From: Linnemannia schmuckeri
Taxonomy: Eukaryota > Mortierellomycota > Mortierellomycetes > Mortierellales > Mortierellaceae
Length of the DNA: 64,000 bases
Direction: 5' to 3'
NCBI GenBank assembly: GCA_029449235.1
Contig: JANATG010000002.1
Coordinates: 4,402,001 to 4,466,000 of the forward strand
Part shown: positions 60,176 through 64,000 of the stretch, in pieces
Layout: every line of letters starts with the position of its first letter
Position numbering within the stretch: position 1 is the stretch's first letter
Notes under the pieces: generated by a model
Told to the model about the DNA's origin: nothing
The model's database searches: none
Seen by the model: only the letters and a program-made list of their open reading frames with translations
Translations under genes and position numbers: made by a program

Positions 60176-63100
60176 ATGCAGGTAATGGACTGCTTCTAGA
60201 TCTAGGTTAAATGCTAAGTATACCCTACATTCACTTACCAAGTAGGCACTCGACTCCTATGTGGCTGGAGAAGTTCCCATGGCGGCATGTTGTCTGTTTA
60301 GTCTAGGTACAAGTGGGGGATCGTCGTATAAGAAAAAGGAGTTATCTAGGGGCTCATGTCGAATAGAGATGCGACTAAGAAAGTATCCGCTAATCGATAT
60401 AGGAGACGTAGGGATTAGAACCACTTCCATATTCTCTTAGTCAACCCTCTTTTTTTTTGAGCGCTGTAGAGAATTGACTACATTGAACAGCCGACATTCG
60501 ACACTCCTTTGCGCAAACGGTTTGAAAGTTAAGCACAGTGGCATTAATTACTCAATGATCCATCCAAAAAACAGTGTCAACAAATGGCATAAAAGGTTCC
60601 AGCTCGAGTAACACATAGTCGACTACCAAACAGCCAGTTCTATTCCTCAAAAAAGACTTGAATCGAGTGTGCTCTCAGGACGAAGAAAACTTTCATGGAT
60701 AAACGATAGTAATAAAGAGGAATGAACACTACCACCACCAACCTCACACGACTGGATTTGTAGTTAAGGATTGGATTGTTACAGATTATTGCTACGGTAA
60801 TAGTAACAGATCTTAATTGCACAGGAGGATCATCATTCCATTGTGAGTGGTCCATGCTTTATTTTCGCATCGGTTTGACGGACAAACACGTATCCATGGA
60901 TATAGCAAGACAGAGAAGTCACCGGTACTGTATAGTCAGGTGTCCAAAGGTGTTCTGCTAGTCATCCAAGCGAGCATCTCCGCCTATAGAGTCGCGCCTT
61001 GCCCTGTCTGATAGAAGTGGAAAAAAGAAGGCACAACTCCGCACAGTATGGCGGCGGTTACAGACACTACAGAAGAGAACCCTATGCCCATCGACCTCCA
61101 CTGTCCGTCATCCACTCCTTCCCACAACGTGCTCATTGTCAATGCACGTTTTCTCTCCTTTGAACCTTCCTTTAGAGCCAGAGCGTCCGCCACATTGGCG
61201 CTATAACCATGACAGAGGAGCACTAGAAAAAAAAAAGCGGGCATCTCGACTTGACTAGCGGACTTTTTCCCTCATTTTCCTTACCCTTTTGCTTCTCCTC
61301 CACATGGGCCAACAGCTTGTGCCTAGCCTGTGAAAAAAAACAGACAGAGAGAGACAACAGGAATGAACCGATCGGTCATTATTGTGCCCTAATTTGGGGC
61401 GTCCTCGAAAACTGTAGAAGGTGGACGACAGGACAGGCGCAACACCTTACACCTCACCTGTTTGCCTTTGCGTCTGTCCTACAACAATTCTTCCGCCTTC
61501 ATCGGAGCCCTCTTGTTAAGTCGACATCCCGTCTCTCACACTCACACACATACCTTTTCTCCATTGTCTTCTGTGACAATGCACAAGAAACATCCAACGA
61601 GGATGAATGTCTGTTCAGCAACCCAAAACGGGAATCGCTTGTTTTGCATTAACGGCCTCCCTTCAACTCTCTCCACCTTTGTTTACCTGGGTTTGTCCCC
61701 ATTTGCATTGTTTTTGCAATGACTGCATGCAAGCAACAAAACCTTAAAAAGCAAAGCAAATCCAGATCTCCCTCCCTCTTTCTCCTACCTTCCAAACATC
61801 TAGGCGCAGATCCGGGCTCCTTTTCTTCCTTCCCTCTGTTTTCGTCGTTGTTTTTATGTTGGCGTTCATAGCCCAATCAAAGTGGCGGATGGCCACCACG
61901 GGCCAACGTCTTGCTCTTGCCGGTGGCGATAGACAAAAAAAAAGTCAAAATTTTTTTTCTTTGCTTGTTTGGCTGTCCGGTTGTCTCTTGTTGTTTGTTC
62001 GCCCTTTTCCCACCCATGGAGGATGGCCACACACACACACAATGCGTCTGTTCGAAGTTTTGTGTCACGTCGAATGGCCTTCTTTTTGTAACCTCCAGTT
62101 GACGAATCAGCTTGTTTTGTAACGAAACGTGAAATTCTTTGCTGGGCTGCTCTCATCTGATTCCATTCGATGCTTTTATCCACTATTCCTCCTTTTTCGA
62201 TCGACTTGCTGTGTTTTCGTATTGCATTATCTCTGTCATTCCACCTCTTCCACAAGTCATAGCCCCTTTCCTTCCCCTGATTCTTTTTTTGCAATTGAGA
62301 AAGAATGAAAGATGATCGCCATTGCTTTTTTTTGCTGCGTCCTAGTGTGTAAGGAAGATGGTGTTTTTTATCTCGCGATCAGGCAGGTGATGGGGAGAGG
62401 AGAGAGGTTCGCTTTTCGACGATCGAAAGGCGAGCGCATTTGTGCAGCGTCTCGACTCCCTCCCTCCCTGCCCCACGCGACGAGGGAGATAGAAGAGAAG
62501 AGAACGTAGGAGAGAGGCGAAATGGAAGACTCTGAAATGATGGATTCAGAATTGAGCACATATGAAGAGCCAGTAGTTGGCAGTGATGGCGATCAACAAT
62601 GTCACTCAATATGTTTCTAACTCGCGACACATGTAAGACCTTTGCTAACCCAGAACGGAACACTCAAATTGGGGGTGTGCACTGATGGAATCATGGAAGT
62701 GCGACTAAAGCCCATAAACCCATAATAAGGAACAAGAACTAAGGGCGTGCGTTGTGTCTTGGAATATGATATCTATTTGGCACCACCTTTGGTCTCTTGG
62801 TTATTAACGACGCTGAAATTGCATCGGAGGGTTGTCGGTTTATTTCATATACTTTCCGACACAGAAAACAGAATTAGAAAAGTGGAACAGAAAGGGTATG
62901 TGGTAAGCTACGCCCCTTGGACTTTACTTTAACTAAATTGAATCGACTCCCTCTCTCCCTTTCTTGCTGCAAAAGTATTATTATTATCTTTGCAGTTCAT
63001 GAATGATCATCTCCGTACCCCACCAACACCTCCCTTCACTCTACCCATCCATTGGAAGAGCAGACAGATCCACTCATCGGCCAGCAATAACTGAAAAAAA

Positions 63101-63590
63101 AGGAAGAAACTAAGGAAGCAAAGGAGAAAGGAAGCATCGAACACCCCTGTATTTTTAAACGCCACAGCGGAGGGTCCACATACACGTGCTGGTGTTTCTG
63201 AACTATGATTGGCTAGTGGACTGGGAAAAGTTTCTGCCCTTTCTAATCTTCATTAAGGTTGTACAAAAAGGAAATCCTCGGTAACTGGCCCAAAAAAAAG
63301 GGTTGCTGTGGGTGGGGAAAGAAAAGAGAATGAATCGAATTCGATGACTTACCGGGCAAATAAGACGAAGGAAGCGTTCGGAGGAAATAGAACGGACAGT
63401 AGGAGGGAGAGAGCAGAGGAGGAGAGAAAGAGGGAGAGACATGTTGCAGTGCTGCAATTGGTACACAGTGTTGGTGTAGTGTGTGGTGTGGTGCGGTGGT
63501 GGTTCGCTCAAACAGGCAGACTGATGGACGGATAAACGAACGGAACAACTTTTGCTCTTGTTTGTCTGTCGTTCGATTCAACCTCTAGTG

Positions 63591-63610
63591 CTCTCTCTCT
63601 CTCTCTCTCT
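63591..63610. repeat. (CT)10 microsatellite
   Basis: Ten CT units near the right edge of the window. Confidence 0.85.
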
Positions 63611-64000
63611 GAGAAAAAGAAGGTGTATGAATGCTTTGCCAGGGTTGCATACCTGTAAAAAAGGTTGAGAGTTGAATGGCCCCGCCAATAAAAAGTCAGA
63701 ACCCACCCAAGAAGTCGACAGACCATGCTCTTCTGGGACCTGATTGGCTGATGGCTTTACCGGGAAGCAACAGTTCCAGTAAGTCGAATCGACCACGAGG
63801 GTCCATCAAGCGTCGATTAGCGGCACACAGACTCCCCTTCCTTTCTTTGAAGCTAACTCTCTCAACTCACCTTGACTCGAACGAACAGCAGTAGCGCATC
63901 TCTCGTCGGATGTATCTACAGCTGGATAACCATCATTCATTAGTCTAAGCTCCGTTTTTTTCATTTTCATTTACTCAACACGTACGCACCCCTAGAGCTT

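Larger units (their letters stand above)
58414..64000. other. 5.6 kb without a secure gene
   Basis: This region begins with the upstream region of the magnesium transporter gene (purine-rich on the plus strand, 58440-58850, ending in A30 at 58819-58848). Beyond about 59 kb there are only short open frames. The best candidate is a two-exon small gene at 59767-60132. Simple repeats are (GACC)5 at 59975-59994 and (CT)10 at 63591-63610. No tRNA or rRNA was recognised. Confidence 0.5.

Noticed and set aside
60411..60424. GGGATTAGAACCAC, resembling a tRNA T-arm on the minus strand
   Set aside because: No acceptor stem, D-arm or anticodon arm can be folded around it.
60524..60538. GAAAGTTAAGCACAG, similar to the internal promoter box of 5S rRNA genes
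   Set aside because: The flanking sequence does not match 5S rRNA, and no partner stems or GGATGGG segment follow.
61251..61652. 133-codon open frame on the plus strand
   Set aside because: It has no ATG at its start, low-complexity content and no promoter or family signal.

Overview
This window is nuclear DNA from a filamentous fungus. Genes are split by many short GT-AG introns (mostly 80-180 bases), pyrimidine-rich tracts precede most start codons, and all recognisable proteins belong to fungal or general eukaryotic families. Intron density, the protein set and the pyrimidine-rich promoters suggest an early-diverging fungus, most likely Mortierella-like (Mucoromycota). That placement is an inference from style, not from a marker gene.

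Thirteen protein genes can be supported by reading frames that stay open across splice sites. From left to right: the 5' part of condensin subunit 1 (minus, cut by the window edge); an unassigned helical 468-residue protein (minus); a very large membrane-anchored protein with three START lipid-binding domains (plus, 4789-13017); eIF3b (plus); and a Ste7-type MAP kinase kinase (plus). A 6.2 kb gene-poor, AT-rich stretch with long A/T homopolymers follows. Next come the E1-beta subunit of branched-chain 2-oxoacid dehydrogenase (minus), an alpha-arrestin (minus), a giant CAMKL-type protein kinase with a 1.7-thousand-residue disordered tail (plus), cytosolic glutamyl-tRNA synthetase (minus) and a small secreted Asp-rich protein with Lys-Arg processing sites (minus). 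A second gene-poor stretch (45.9-51.9 kb) holds an isolated VPS10/sortilin-like exon. Then come calcineurin B, methylthioadenosine phosphorylase and a CorA/Alr-type magnesium transporter (all minus). The last 5.6 kb has no secure gene.

Most genes are housekeeping functions: chromosome condensation, translation initiation, tRNA charging, methionine salvage and branched-chain amino acid breakdown. A second group is signalling and membrane regulation: MAPKK, calcineurin B, arrestin, kinase, Mg2+ transport and lipid-binding START protein. Nothing suggests an operon-like cluster.

The most unusual items are the triple-START protein, whose repeats still show matched exon lengths and phases; the small secreted protein that could yield Kex2-processed peptides; a C-terminal WHEP-like domain on GluRS; two strong hairpin-forming inverted repeats in the gene-poor stretches; and the stranded VPS10-like exon.
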